DNA of 64,000 nucleotides, taken from a virus. The stretch covers positions 1 through 64,000 of the IMG/VR virus record IMGVR_UViG_3300045413_000192; one strand, given 5' to 3'. Shown in pieces: positions 24,822 through 34,321 of the stretch (position 1 is the first letter of the stretch; each line of letters opens with the position of its first letter). The translations under genes and the position numbers were made by a program. Below the pieces are notes generated by a model. That model saw only the letters and a list, made by a program, of their open reading frames with translations. It was not told the origin of the DNA and made no database searches.

Positions 24822-25397
24822 TTATACAAAATAAGTGCCCACTTCCCGTGGAGCAATACGACCAAACATACCAGCCATAGTGGCTTCTTTTTCAGCCAAA
24901 GAACGTTTTAAGGCTTCACGGTTTTCCCGTTGGCGTAATTCACGTGCTTCAGCGGAGTCTTCAAAACCAGTTAATGCTCGACGAAAATCTATTTCTTGAG
25001 CACGTTTACGTTCTGCAAGAGGACCGGTTTCAAACATGGCCGCTTCTTTTTCACGGCCAAAAGCAATGTCCCCACCTGCGCCAGCGGCAAAGAGGGGGCC
25101 AAACATGCTAGAAGCCAGTGCCCCTTTTGCTTGCTCACGCCCTTCCATAATTGCTGCATTTTGGGCAGCAAGTTGAGCCTGTGCAATATTGGCGGAAGTA
25201 GCAGCTTGATTAAGGCCGCCTAAAAAGTTAAACCCAGAACTAAGGGCGCCAAGGCCAAGAAGAGTGGGATCAAACATACTTTTGCCTGCTACGTTGCTGC
25301 TCGCTCGGCCGCCAAAAAAATTAGTGTTTTTAAATTTTGGATCAAAGCCACTAACAAAACTTGAACCAAAGCCAATATTAGTATCAAATACTGACAT
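24822..25397 (-). CDS. internal virion protein candidate (T7 gp14-like layout)
   Basis: 191 residues. A Gly-rich hydrophobic stretch (LLGLGALSSGFNFLGGLNQA) is followed by long Ala/Gln/Glu-rich helices (NIAQAQLAAQNAAIMEGREQ). This resembles T7 gp14-type ejected core proteins in layout only. Next to other candidate internal proteins. Confidence 0.6.
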   Translation of the reverse strand: MSVFDTNIGFGSSFVSGFDPKFKNTNFFGGRASSNVAGKSMFDPTLLGLGALSSGFNFLGGLNQAATSANIAQAQLAAQNAAIMEGREQAKGALASSMFGPLFAAGAGGDIAFGREKEAAMFETGPLAERKRAQEIDFRRALTGFEDSAEARELRQRENREALKRSLAEKEATMAGMFGRIAPREVGTYFV

Positions 25398-25406
25398 AAA
25401 TTCATT

Positions 25407-25796
25407 CTAACTAAGGTAGCTCCGGGGCTGGAACTGATAAGAAGCAAATGCAGGTCGTGGATAGGCCTGCAAAGTGGCGTTATAAGCATCAGTAATACTA
25501 CGTGCGCCCAAAACATTCATTGCAGCTTGATTGCCAAACGCTTGTGAAATTGTTTCGGGAATACTAAATAACATTTTATATTTACCTGCTTCTTTCATGC
25601 GTTCTTTGTCAAACTCAGAAGCAAGTTCTAGTCTCTCTTTTATAACTTTTGGATCACTAAAGCGGTCAATTAAACCAGTCAACGTCTCAAGGTCAGTTGA
25701 ACCCATGCGACGGTTTAGCAGCACTTCAAACGCTTTGCCTCGTGCTGCATCTGGAAGTCCTTGCGTTGATTGCCATATAGCGCGAACGTCAAACAT
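25407..25796 (-). CDS. hypothetical virion-block protein, 129 residues
   Basis: From ATG 25796 (MFDVRAIWQSTQGLPDAARG). Helical and charged; no family recognised. An upstream open frame overlaps the preceding gene and looks non-coding, so the later ATG is chosen. Confidence 0.6.
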   Translation of the reverse strand: MFDVRAIWQSTQGLPDAARGKAFEVLLNRRMGSTDLETLTGLIDRFSDPKVIKERLELASEFDKERMKEAGKYKMLFSIPETISQAFGNQAAMNVLGARSITDAYNATLQAYPRPAFASYQFQPRSYLS

Positions 25797-25809
25797 GTCG
25801 TCCACCAGA

Positions 25810-26940
25810 TTAACCCCTGTATTGGAATGCAGAAGCAGCGTAAGGATTAGAAGAGGCAAGTATATCGCGCACAGTTTGACCAGCTTGTTGTTGGGCACCA
25901 CCAGCAAGCTGAGCAGTATACATTTGACGATTTAAAGCACCAGTAAGCTGACCAAGTTGTTGGTTAAGTTGCATTTGATTTTGCAAGTCAACTCCACGAT
26001 ATTGTTGATACACGGGAAGCATTTCTTCAGCGGTTTTAACATTACCACGGCGAAGAAGCTCTGCAACTTCCATATCTTTTGCAGAAAGATTGGAAACACC
26101 GCCGCCTAATAAACCTGATTGACCTTCTTCTCTTTTTTGACCGGTAACCGCTTCAACAGCTTTAGCTGCGCCACCAGCGAGACCCTTAACAACATTTCCA
26201 CCAATTATAGAACCGCCAATAGCGCCAAGAGGACCAAAAGCACTGCCGATGACGCCGCCAGCAACGTTACCTATTGCGCCAAGGGGATCGCCTTGCATTA
26301 AGGCAATACCGCCACCAATAAGAGGTGAATAGCGGCCAGCGAGGGCAAGAGCACCTCCTCGCAAAGTTGTTCGACCTGTTTGTTGTAAAATATTTCGTCC
26401 CAAGTTACTTGCCCTTGCTTGGGTGCGCATACCAGCAAGATTGATCCCGGGACCACCACTACCGGGACCCGGGCCTGGAGAAGGGGCCGCTGAGCCGGTA
26501 GCAGGGGGGCGGCCGCCGCCACCACCACCAGCGCCAGAACCACCCCCAGCACCAGTAATGGGCACACCCCCACGCGTAGCAGCGCCACCACCAACATCTC
26601 CTGTAAGGGTGCCTCTACCAGGACCGGCTGGAGAATTGGCAACAGAACCTGTAAGGCGAACCCCGCCAGTGCCAGCTGGAGCATTTGCACCAGCAGAGCC
26701 TGTCGTCATCGGGTTCATTCCAACGTCACCCGTAACAGGAGTGCCTTGAGCAGGAGTACCGCCACCTAAACCCAAAAAGTTAAAGACCGAGTTTAAGAGC
26801 TGTTCGAACAGGGTGGGATCATTTTGTGCTTGCTGCACAACTCGTTTTACTTCCTCGGGGTCCATGGAAGCGCCACGGAAAGTTGCAGGATCATCCAGGG
26901 GATTTAACCTGGAGCTAGGCCCTTGATCTGCCATATCCAT
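25810..26940 (-). CDS. Gly-rich internal virion protein candidate
   Basis: 376 residues. Residues 70-170 are a Gly/Pro/Ala low-complexity tract containing short repeats of the form LTG(D/S)VGG and PVTGDVG. Residues 195-260 are Gly-rich hydrophobic helices (GGVIGSAFGPLGAIGGSIIG) able to insert in membranes. A charged helical C-terminus ends SNPYAASAFQYRG. Layout suits an ejection or channel protein. Confidence 0.6.
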   Translation of the reverse strand: MDMADQGPSSRLNPLDDPATFRGASMDPEEVKRVVQQAQNDPTLFEQLLNSVFNFLGLGGGTPAQGTPVTGDVGMNPMTTGSAGANAPAGTGGVRLTGSVANSPAGPGRGTLTGDVGGGAATRGGVPITGAGGGSGAGGGGGGRPPATGSAAPSPGPGPGSGGPGINLAGMRTQARASNLGRNILQQTGRTTLRGGALALAGRYSPLIGGGIALMQGDPLGAIGNVAGGVIGSAFGPLGAIGGSIIGGNVVKGLAGGAAKAVEAVTGQKREEGQSGLLGGGVSNLSAKDMEVAELLRRGNVKTAEEMLPVYQQYRGVDLQNQMQLNQQLGQLTGALNRQMYTAQLAGGAQQQAGQTVRDILASSNPYAASAFQYRG

Positions 26941-27062
26941 TCATATTTGTATAGTTAAATTTTATCAGCAGTTGTTTTGAAACGTTTTAAATTAAACGCT
27001 TTGTTGGTACTTAGCTGTACTACTATTAATACCTCTATTTGTAAATTCTATCAGTGTAAAAC
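26941..27062 (-). promoter_or_regulatory. AT-rich gap with weak promoter-like sequence
   Basis: 122 bases without a gene. On the minus strand TGCTGATAAAAT, about 25 bases before the ATG at 26940, is an extended -10-like sequence without a good -35. This is the best promoter hint inside the virion block, but weak. Confidence 0.25.
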
Positions 27063-28100
27063 TTAATTCATTGGTAATTGAGTTTCTGTCTGTTTTGCCG
27101 CCAAGGCTTGATTAGCAAGAAGACCAATCATTGCACCAGCGGCCGAGCCAACTGCACCTCCAGCTAATCCACGACGCAGTGCAGGACCTGTTCTGGGAGC
27201 TGTTCCAGAACTTGCCTCTTTCGCAAGTTGCGGTGTAATGCGAGTAGTAGTAACTTCTTTAACGTCTTGCGGTAATAAAGAACGTTGTTTGATTTTAGTC
27301 ACTGTTGGTGCACTTGTCACTCCAAAACGAGCACCTGCGATCCCCCCAGCCAGTGCTGTAACAGAAGGAATGCTGACTGGATACCCAAGGATGCGCGCCT
27401 CCGGGTCTCCCTGTAAGTTTTCCCCTGTGAACTTAACTAAACCAATTGTTGCCTGGCCTACGGGATCTGGATTGTTATACAAAAAATTCATATAATTTGC
27501 ATAACGTGCTTTAGTTAGATCTGGAATTTCTTGTTTTGCTTTTTCGAATGCCAATGGTCTTCCAATACGTCCTTGGAAAAAACGGTGAAACAGTTCAGCG
27601 CCAGGCTGCGTTGTTTTTGTTGGATCTTCTTCAGAAGGAATATTCTGTTTGTAACCGGTCGGACGCCCTAGCTCTGTAATGTTTAAGGGATTGTAAGCAC
27701 CAGTTAAAGCAATTGCTGGTTGCACAGCCGCAAGACCAAGCAGTCCTCGTCCATAGGGTCCCAGTTGATCTTGTGGATCGACTACACGCTGCATTGCTTC
27801 ATCAGCAATAGCGAGCGGATTATTGATGCGCCAGTAAAATCGACGTGTTTCATCAGCACTGATATCGCCAAGTAAACGAGTAGCATATGCCCCTGCAAAA
27901 GCAAGTGGTGCCTTACCTGCTGTAATACCTGCTTGCGTTAAGCCTGCCTTGAATTCTGGGTCATAAAAAACATTGCGACCATAATTTAAACGCTCTGTTC
28001 CTAACTGACCCATCAACTGACTGGCTACTTGATAGCCGCCAGCAAGACCTTGGAAAAAACGCTGAAACAGTTCAGTGCCAGGCACTTGTGGTTTAGCCAT
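27063..28100 (-). CDS. virion-block protein with duplicated PG(T/A)ELF.RFFQG motif
   Basis: 345 residues. PGTELFQRFFQG at 7-18 recurs as PGAELFHRFFQG near 168. Hydrophobic Gly/Ala segments lie near 60, 120, 240 and 320, the last a probable membrane helix (GGAVGSAAGAMIGLLANQAL). No family. Internal or ejected virion protein is inference. Confidence 0.6.
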   Translation of the reverse strand: MAKPQVPGTELFQRFFQGLAGGYQVASQLMGQLGTERLNYGRNVFYDPEFKAGLTQAGITAGKAPLAFAGAYATRLLGDISADETRRFYWRINNPLAIADEAMQRVVDPQDQLGPYGRGLLGLAAVQPAIALTGAYNPLNITELGRPTGYKQNIPSEEDPTKTTQPGAELFHRFFQGRIGRPLAFEKAKQEIPDLTKARYANYMNFLYNNPDPVGQATIGLVKFTGENLQGDPEARILGYPVSIPSVTALAGGIAGARFGVTSAPTVTKIKQRSLLPQDVKEVTTTRITPQLAKEASSGTAPRTGPALRRGLAGGAVGSAAGAMIGLLANQALAAKQTETQLPMN

Positions 28101-28654
28101 CAGACCAATCCCTGTTGCATTTGACGCACCACATCAGGAGGCAATGTTATTCCGGGATAATGAAAAGTTTGTTCAATGCCTTGCATTTGGAATTGTGTGC
28201 CAGGAGCCAAAGCTTGTTGTTGAAGATTATTTACGACTTGTCGCTGTAAAGATTGTTGATAGATTTGTTGTTCTTGTGAAACATTGGACGGCTCAACAGT
28301 TGCAGCTTGTTTTATTAGTTGACCTTGCGTTAACAAGTCAACCAAAGGCATGGATGCAAACGAACCGGCAACATTGACAACATTTTCAACAGCTGACGGT
28401 TGTGTGATTTGTTTGGTAATCATCTCACCGGCACGACTTTTGTAAGTCATGGTGGCAGGTGTACCAGGAAAATATTTTTTTGCAGCACGTAAAAGTGGAT
28501 AATTTAAAAGAAAATCACCCGCACCATATGCTGCCCCAGCTACTGGACCCATGGATATAGTTCCGATGGCGGCATTAAGCGCAGCCCCGGGTAATGCCGC
28601 TTTTGCAGCAGCACGAGAAGCTTGTCCCAACAATAACTTCTCTAGTCCCTTCAA
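28100..28654 (-). CDS. virion-block protein, 184 residues
   Basis: TTG start at 28654. N-terminal Ala/Gly-rich membrane-like region (AALNAAIGTISMGPVAGAAY), then Gln-rich helices (EQQIYQQSLQRQVVNNLQQQ). The stop is close to the start of the 345-residue gene. Function unknown. Confidence 0.55.
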   Translation of the reverse strand: MKGLEKLLLGQASRAAAKAALPGAALNAAIGTISMGPVAGAAYGAGDFLLNYPLLRAAKKYFPGTPATMTYKSRAGEMITKQITQPSAVENVVNVAGSFASMPLVDLLTQGQLIKQAATVEPSNVSQEQQIYQQSLQRQVVNNLQQQALAPGTQFQMQGIEQTFHYPGITLPPDVVRQMQQGLV

Positions 28655-28687
28655 CGTCTATGCTTTAATTCTCTTTTTATTCTACGT

Positions 28688-29344
28688 TTATTTATCAACA
28701 GTTTTACCGGGAGACACATTTGTCTCCACTTCATTGTCATCAGCAGTTTCTTCTCCTTGAGAAACCTCTGCTTGTACTTGTTCTTTTTTAATTAAACCTT
28801 GACGATCTAACAACTGCGCAATCGAAGGCTTATCTTCAAACTCATTTTCAGCTCGTTTTTCAGCCATTGCCATTAAATAACCGTTGGGGTCAGGGTTGCG
28901 AAGACGTGGCATTGGATTTTTAGCGGCCTTGCCAGGATTCATGGTAGGGCTAATCTTATACGCTTCAATCCATTCAGGATTAAAATCAGGTTGGTTTTGT
29001 GGGCGTTGAGTTGTACGTGCGCGCCCTTCATTAAAATCGTAATCTTCTGGACGATTAAAACGACCAAGTCCCTCAAAAACTTGAAAGTTGGTTCCCGAAT
29101 CTTCGTCGTCAAAAAAGGGAGTATTACCTACAAAATTAAGATCTGGATTAAGTGTAACCTTGCGGGTCATTGAGCGCTTTAAAAGATCGCGTTCATTAAA
29201 CCGGGATGGATTCCAGGGATATTCACCGGTCTCGGGTTTAGCACGAAACAAATCATCAAAATCTAACCGTTTGCCAATTTCACCACGGCGATTAAACGGA
29301 TTTTGAATATAGCGGCCGAGATCAAGCCTGGCGTCTTTAGCCAT
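28688..29344 (-). CDS. charged hypothetical protein, 218 residues
   Basis: Starts MAKDARLDLGRYIQNPFNRR; rich in Arg/Asn/Asp and aromatic residues with an acidic C-terminus. No family recognised. ATG overlaps the previous stop. Virion-block member of unknown role. Confidence 0.6.
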   Translation of the reverse strand: MAKDARLDLGRYIQNPFNRRGEIGKRLDFDDLFRAKPETGEYPWNPSRFNERDLLKRSMTRKVTLNPDLNFVGNTPFFDDEDSGTNFQVFEGLGRFNRPEDYDFNEGRARTTQRPQNQPDFNPEWIEAYKISPTMNPGKAAKNPMPRLRNPDPNGYLMAMAEKRAENEFEDKPSIAQLLDRQGLIKKEQVQAEVSQGEETADDNEVETNVSPGKTVDK

Positions 29345-29565
29345 TAACCCTCAGACTTTTCTTTCTTTTTCTTTTTTAATCCTACCAGTGTTTGACGAAG
29401 CCGCGCTTGCTTCACCGTTTTCTCGTCATACTTATCTGGATTGGCCAGGACATTTTCTTGAAGTTGAGCAGTAGTAATGCCTTTCTTCTTAGCTTTAGCA
29501 GTAAAGGCGCCCTCTTTCATATCCATGCCCTGGATCCACTTCTTATCTTTCTTTTTTTCAGCCAT
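29344..29565 (-). CDS. Lys-rich protein of a widespread phage family
   Basis: 73 residues. KKWIQGMDMKEGAFTAKAKK followed by KYDEKTVKQARLRQTLVGLK matches a short basic protein seen in many phages (KPGALTRKAK...QARLAxTL pattern, from memory). Function unknown; possible nucleic-acid binding. Confidence 0.65.
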   Translation of the reverse strand: MAEKKKDKKWIQGMDMKEGAFTAKAKKKGITTAQLQENVLANPDKYDEKTVKQARLRQTLVGLKKKKKEKSEG

Positions 29566-29567
29566 GA

Positions 29568-32500
29568 TTAACGACGGCGACGTTTAGCTGCACGACGACC
29601 GGCTTGTGCCATCAATCGATTCATTTGATTGGAAAGCATTTGATCGTCAATTGTAAATTTCTCTGTTGTTCCGGGTGGCTCTACTCTAGCACGTTGGGCT
29701 TGACGAGCTGTTAATTCCATGTCAACATCAAGAGGTACCTGGGGACCTTGCAATACACTTTCAATATCACTGCCAATGGTTTCATTAAAGTCATATTCAG
29801 CAATAGTTTGTGCAATTTCTTCCGCAGGAGAAGGACGATCCATCGCCTGAAGAGCGCGTCTACCCTGAGACATAACGGGACCAACGCGCGCTTGCTCTCT
29901 AGAACCACGGAGAAAAGTTGCTGCCTGCCTACTTAACTCTGCTGGATCAGCTCCAAGTTGATTAGAAAGGTCCAAAACAGCTTGATTAAAAGCTGCAATA
30001 CGCATTGGTTTTCCTGATGTCTGCGTGTAATCAAGAACAAATGCAGCAAGACGTTTGCCGCCAATAACTTCTGGGGTCAAGGCAAGCGTCATGGTTCGTC
30101 CAGTATCCTTGAGCTGCGTTACAGAACGCATCTCAACACTAGACGGATCTTGCATCTCGGTAAATACAACCTTCTGAACAGGTAAATTAGTTAGCTGAAT
30201 ACCACTAGGAACATTCCGACGTGGACGTTCAGACTGCCTTGCGCCAAGTCCGTAACGTTCTCCTAGACCAAAATCTTTTTCTGGTTCCTGCATCCGTATA
30301 CGTGACTTTTCAGAGGTTTGCGTCAGGGTGTTTGCAACTGTTAAGGCTTCACGCAGCACAGGATTTTTACTTGGGCCACCCATGAACTCAAAGCCTTTTT
30401 CTCGACCCAAATAAATAGCGTCATCAATAACTTTGATGCGTTGCCCCGTAATTTCCTCTAAAGCGTTATTAACACCTTGCAGGAAAAGATAATTATTCTT
30501 TGCCGTCAAACGAGTATCAGACGGATTAAGAGTAGTAGGTGCTACAGCTAATTCTGTATCGCCAAAACCAAGAATTTGAGCACGTATCTCTCCTGTTTCT
30601 TTGTCGACATACGTTTTGTTTTCGGGAACCAAATAACGAGTTTGTTTAAAATACTTGGCACCCTCTTGTCCCTGCTCGTCAATTAAAGTATGTTCTTGAA
30701 GGAGGGGTTGCCCGCGCATTGGCATACCTTTGGAATCACGTACAATTGGAAATAAGAGTTGATTGCGAATTGCTTGAGAAAGAGTTACATTAGAAACAAT
30801 AGTCTCTCCCCTGGAATTACGGCGAACAACCTGATCAACCACAAAGTTTGGGTTTAATGCAGTCTTAACAAGTTTGTTACCACGAACAGTAACTTGTACT
30901 TCAAGATTTTCACCTTTTTCCAAGGCGGCAATTCGAGATTCTGCTCCTGTAATTAATTTTGCATTGACGTTATTTGCAAGTCGATTATAAGTATTTGTTG
31001 CTTCGTATACAGATGTAAAGTTTTGCCCTGTTGCAGGATTGGCAAACAAAAAATTACTATAGTTTGGATCAGCACTTAAATACGTTTCTAAACCGGGATT
31101 TGCCTTCAGCATTAGTGCATCCACGACAAGATAAGGAGTGTTGTTGCGAGAAAGCTTTACGTTACCTTTTTCCAAGGCATCGTAAGGATCACGGAACAAA
31201 GGCCGTGGTTGCACACTTAAATCAACATCGTCTCTTCCACGGGCACGCTCAAGCATGCCTTCGATTTCCGCGTTTGTTTCTGTTGGTTTTAAACCAAGTT
31301 CTTTTCTGCGTTGTCTAATTGCTTTCCAGTCTTTAGAAGAAATTTGCCCACTTCCAATAGAACCAAGTTCTTTAAGGCCACCAATGGCATATCCAACTCC
31401 TTGAGATTTATTAACATTTTCAGGGCCAGAGGCGTTAACACCAGGTAAGTTAACAAAACCAGCCACATCTTCACGTGGCACAAAAGCAACTGCTTGACCA
31501 ATCTCAGCACCAATGCCTGTACCAGCAACAGCTTCACTAGATTGCGTCGCACCGATATCCGATTTTCTAATTAAAGTTTTAGTATCAGGATCAAAGAAAA
31601 GAGGTTCCAAATCGCTACGTGTTCTACGACTAGAAGTTCTGGGTCCCGAAACCAAAACAAGTTCTTCTCCTCCCTTTTTAGAAATTGAAACAAGTTGTGT
31701 GGGCATTGATTCAGTGCCCGTATAACCAAAGCCTTTGGTGCTTGGCGGTTGATACTCGCCAGCTATGCCACCACTAATAAGATAACGTTTAATTGAATCA
31801 GCGTCATCAAATTTGAGTAAGTTTTCTTTAACGTGTTGAGTAGCAACACGATGAATGTCTGGATCAATTTCAATATCGTTAAAATTACCTGTACTTAACG
31901 CACGTACAGTAGAAGAGGAAGACATGCCTTCTATTAGCATATTGGCAAGTTGCCCAGGAAAAACTTTTTCATCTCCCAGGTTTTTAGCAAGTATTTCTTT
32001 ATTTAAAAGGCCAGACTCATCAAATAAAATTTCTTTCCATTCTTGAGTGATAGGTGAAGGCGATTGCTTTTGTTTACGTTGTTTTGCTTCTCTAAGTTTT
32101 TGCGCGGCAAGTTCGCCCGCAGCGGCACTAACTTCCCCCTCTGGAACCATGCTGAAACCTTCTGGTAGCGGCGCATCAGTTTCCGCTAGGCCCAGGGTGG
32201 CTCTTGCTTGGTTTAAAGCAAGTTGACGACGGGTCTTATTCCGGTTTAATTTGGCAACCATTGAGTCGCCAACAGGAAGCACGGAGCCAGCCGCATCTGT
32301 TAGGGGAGAAGCTTCTCTTTCAAAAACAATCGGCAAACTAACAGGCGATGTTTTACCAGTACGCGTAGTGTCAGTATCACGCTGCATTTCGCGCAGTTGA
32401 CGACCAGTAAATTGATCTTCTCCTGATTCAACCGCGTTAATCTGTTGGTTTGCAACAACAGGTGTATTATTTATTTGAATTGTAGTTAAATCTTCAGATG

Positions 32501-33185
32501 GTGCAACAGCGCCAGTTGATTCAACGTACGACCTAGGCGAAAAGCCCTCCGCTTCTTTTTCACGGCGCGACTGAGCAAGAAAATTTTTAGCGCCTGCTTT
32601 TTCTTTGCCTTCAATACCTTGAACAACCCTGGTTTGAAATTTATTTTCTTTATCAATTTCCCGCTGTTCTTCTAAAATCTCATTTAATAACTCACCTGCT
32701 TTTACTTCAGCGATAATTTCTTGCTCAATACCGGTTAATTCAGCAAAAGAACCAGGCTGACGGCGCGGCAGTGGCGAAGTTTGTCCTGTAAGCGGTTGAC
32801 GCAAAACTGCCGGCTCCTGTGGAGTCGGTAAATCACGTACCAAACTGCCAACCGCACCAAAATCTTGAGTTTGCGCGGCAGTTTGAGCCCTTGCTACCGT
32901 TTCGGGAAGAATTGTTTCTACCTTAGGTGCGGCAACTGAAGGTTTGGCACGTAAACCACGACGTGCCGCAAGAGTTGCTAAACCTGCACCAACGAGTGTG
33001 GCTCCTACTGCCAGTGCACTGCCAAAGTCAAACCCCTCATTTTCTTTTGGCGCAGCGTTTCGAAGTTGACCACGGCGAAATGCCACGACTTCTGGAGCAA
33101 GTTTTGCACGTTCTTCCGGATCATCAGGAAGCTGCGTTCCAGTGGCACGGCTATAAGCGTAGAAATCAGCCGGAGAAATCGCCAT
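29568..33185 (-). CDS. very large internal virion protein candidate, 1205 residues
   Basis: First gene of the minus-strand block. Starts MAISPADFYAYSRATGTQLP, has a short Gly/Ala hydrophobic segment near 52-72 (SALAVGATLVGAGLATLAAR), then long helical, charged sequence and a very basic end (RRAAKRRRR). The large size, single membrane-like stretch and place among other core-protein-like genes suggest an ejected internal protein, possibly carried with DNA into the host. No enzyme motif recognised. Confidence 0.65.
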   Translation of the reverse strand: MAISPADFYAYSRATGTQLPDDPEERAKLAPEVVAFRRGQLRNAAPKENEGFDFGSALAVGATLVGAGLATLAARRGLRAKPSVAAPKVETILPETVARAQTAAQTQDFGAVGSLVRDLPTPQEPAVLRQPLTGQTSPLPRRQPGSFAELTGIEQEIIAEVKAGELLNEILEEQREIDKENKFQTRVVQGIEGKEKAGAKNFLAQSRREKEAEGFSPRSYVESTGAVAPSEDLTTIQINNTPVVANQQINAVESGEDQFTGRQLREMQRDTDTTRTGKTSPVSLPIVFEREASPLTDAAGSVLPVGDSMVAKLNRNKTRRQLALNQARATLGLAETDAPLPEGFSMVPEGEVSAAAGELAAQKLREAKQRKQKQSPSPITQEWKEILFDESGLLNKEILAKNLGDEKVFPGQLANMLIEGMSSSSTVRALSTGNFNDIEIDPDIHRVATQHVKENLLKFDDADSIKRYLISGGIAGEYQPPSTKGFGYTGTESMPTQLVSISKKGGEELVLVSGPRTSSRRTRSDLEPLFFDPDTKTLIRKSDIGATQSSEAVAGTGIGAEIGQAVAFVPREDVAGFVNLPGVNASGPENVNKSQGVGYAIGGLKELGSIGSGQISSKDWKAIRQRRKELGLKPTETNAEIEGMLERARGRDDVDLSVQPRPLFRDPYDALEKGNVKLSRNNTPYLVVDALMLKANPGLETYLSADPNYSNFLFANPATGQNFTSVYEATNTYNRLANNVNAKLITGAESRIAALEKGENLEVQVTVRGNKLVKTALNPNFVVDQVVRRNSRGETIVSNVTLSQAIRNQLLFPIVRDSKGMPMRGQPLLQEHTLIDEQGQEGAKYFKQTRYLVPENKTYVDKETGEIRAQILGFGDTELAVAPTTLNPSDTRLTAKNNYLFLQGVNNALEEITGQRIKVIDDAIYLGREKGFEFMGGPSKNPVLREALTVANTLTQTSEKSRIRMQEPEKDFGLGERYGLGARQSERPRRNVPSGIQLTNLPVQKVVFTEMQDPSSVEMRSVTQLKDTGRTMTLALTPEVIGGKRLAAFVLDYTQTSGKPMRIAAFNQAVLDLSNQLGADPAELSRQAATFLRGSREQARVGPVMSQGRRALQAMDRPSPAEEIAQTIAEYDFNETIGSDIESVLQGPQVPLDVDMELTARQAQRARVEPPGTTEKFTIDDQMLSNQMNRLMAQAGRRAAKRRRR

Positions 33186-33194
33186 TTGAGGTTA

Positions 33195-33223
33195 TTGACA
33201 TTATTTTTATCTGTCAACATTCT
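33195..33223 (+). promoter_or_regulatory. promoter candidate in the divergent region, with a dyad
   Basis: TTGACA at 33195-33200, 17 bases, then CATTCT at 33218-33223, in the 101-base gap between the diverging blocks. TTGACA and TGTCAA (33212-33217) form an inverted repeat 11 bases apart, a possible operator. On the minus strand the second half is also a -35-like TTGACA, but its -10 would be too close to the ATG at 33185. Confidence 0.4.
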
Positions 33224-33286
33224 ATTGTTGAAAAATCTTAGAAGTAAAGGCGTTATAGTTGAGAAATAAATCAATTTGAACCAGGG

Positions 33287-33499
33287 ATGGATGCCGGTAC
33301 GCGCCAAAAACGGGTCGAAGCACTTGAGGCAATTAAAAATAAAGCCGTTGACATGGCTAAAGAAGGGCGGGATTCTTTAGAAGTACGCGATTTTGTAACT
33401 TCAGCTAAAAAAGAATTGGCTTATGAGTTGCCTGATCAAGAAGCTTTTAACAAAGCAATGAATGCAACGCTCGCATACAAGGCAAAGAAAGGAAAATAA
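33287..33499 (+). CDS. hypothetical protein, first early gene
   Basis: 70 residues, helical and charged (TRQKRVEALEAIKNKAVDMA). The ending NATLAYKAKKGK is basic. First plus-strand gene after the divergent region and closed by its own strong terminator, so it is a separate short transcript. Unknown function. Confidence 0.65.
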   Translation: MDAGTRQKRVEALEAIKNKAVDMAKEGRDSLEVRDFVTSAKKELAYELPDQEAFNKAMNATLAYKAKKGK

Positions 33500-33524
33500 T
33501 AAATTTTTCTAATCACAGATGACA

Positions 33525-33550
33525 CCGGGGAGAAAGACCCCGGCTTTTTT
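33525..33550 (+). terminator. rho-independent terminator
   Basis: CCGGGG-AGAAAGA-CCCCGG followed by C and six T. Ends the transcript of the 70-residue gene. Confidence 0.92.
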
Positions 33551-33726
33551 GTGTAAAAACTTGGGGAAAGTATTTGAATTTACTACATTATTGCACTTTT
33601 ACTTTAACAAAAGCGCCTTTATAAGGCCAAATAGGGTACAAAATTACCTGACGCTTCCACTATTACCCGTCTGATTGCGATTATGGGGAGAAAAAAAATA
33701 ATAGGGGTGTAGGTACGTGAAGTATC

Positions 33727-33769
33727 GGGGGCTGCGCATCCGTACCACGCAGAGTTCCATTGCATTCAG
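33727..33769 (+). promoter_or_regulatory. leader element H, copy 1
   Basis: GGGGG, then CTGCG...CGCAG hairpin with an 11-base loop, then AGTTCCATTGCATT. The same arrangement recurs at 34322. It ends a few bases before ATG 33774, which is why that ATG rather than the upstream GTG 33717 is taken as the start. Confidence 0.5.
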
Positions 33770-33773
33770 TTCA

Positions 33774-33980
33774 ATGTTTACTGTGACTTTCCTTGATTAT
33801 GGTTGTCCTGACTTTGGAGGGCAAGAGTATTACGAAGACGAGAAGTTGTTTTCTAACTGGCAACAAGCCCAGGAGTTTATCAACAGCCTTGAAGATTATG
33901 AATTCATAGCAGCTGCATATCACTTCAGCTGTAATGCCTGTTACGGTTTGTTTTGCTTTGAAGACGAGATTCCATTCTGA
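33774..33980 (+). CDS. hypothetical protein, 68 residues
   Basis: MFTVTFLDYGCPDFGGQEYY, acidic and aromatic, with CNACYGLFCFEDEIPF at the end (three Cys). The stop codon lies inside the first three-way-junction element. Unknown function. Confidence 0.6.
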   Translation: MFTVTFLDYGCPDFGGQEYYEDEKLFSNWQQAQEFINSLEDYEFIAAAYHFSCNACYGLFCFEDEIPF

Positions 33981-34050
33981 GTAACAGGCGTGATGCCGGG
34001 GGATCGAATCCCCCACTCAGTATTGCCCACTGTGGAGATGGGCACCACAC
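33977..34050 (+). promoter_or_regulatory. three-way-junction RNA with T-loop-like arm, copy A1
   Basis: P1 CTGAGT/ACTCAG; P2 GGC-GTGAT-GCC; P3 GGGGG-ATCGAAT-CCCCC, whose loop has the T-loop form. It is followed by the small hairpin GCCC...GGGC with a GGAGAT bulge strand (34025-34043) and ACCACAC. Spans the stop of one gene and the leader of the next. See findings. Confidence 0.6.
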
Positions 34051-34068
34051 TACGTTCAATTCAATTCA

Positions 34069-34230
34069 ATGGAAGAATTACTTCGTCAAATTGAAGTTGC
34101 TGAGCGTGAAGCCGATGAAGCAGTCGGTGATCTTGATCGACACAATGCTGAACGTAAAGTTCAATGGCTTCACTTCTGTCTCGAGACATATAAGCAACGT
34201 CACTACTTTGGTGATTTATTTGCTGAGTAA
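34069..34230 (+). CDS. hypothetical protein, 53 residues
   Basis: ATG 34069 to TAA 34228-34230. MEELLRQIEVAEREADEAVG followed by DRHNAERKVQWLHFCLETYK; an amphipathic charged helix. Preceded by a C/A-rich leader, no Shine-Dalgarno. Its end lies inside copy A2 of the three-way junction element. Confidence 0.6.
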   Translation: MEELLRQIEVAEREADEAVGDLDRHNAERKVQWLHFCLETYKQRHYFGDLFAE

Positions 34231-34286
34231 CAGGCGTGATGCCGGGGGATCGAATCCCCCACTCAGTGCCAGGTGCAATGCCTGGC
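34223..34286 (+). promoter_or_regulatory. three-way-junction RNA, copy A2
   Basis: A 44-base block identical to copy A1 (CTGAGT...ACTCAG), followed by a different hairpin, GCCAGG-TGCAAT-GCCTGGC (34267-34285), in place of the GCCC/GGGC hairpin. Confidence 0.6.
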
Positions 34287-34321
34287 TATTGTGGTTGCAA
34301 TTATAGATTAGTTGTGATATA

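Noticed and set aside
26298-26749. Leu-rich and Pro-rich frames opposite or overlapping the Gly-rich virion gene
   Set aside because: Long frames are expected beside a GC-rich Gly/Pro tract; the 376-residue frame explains the region.
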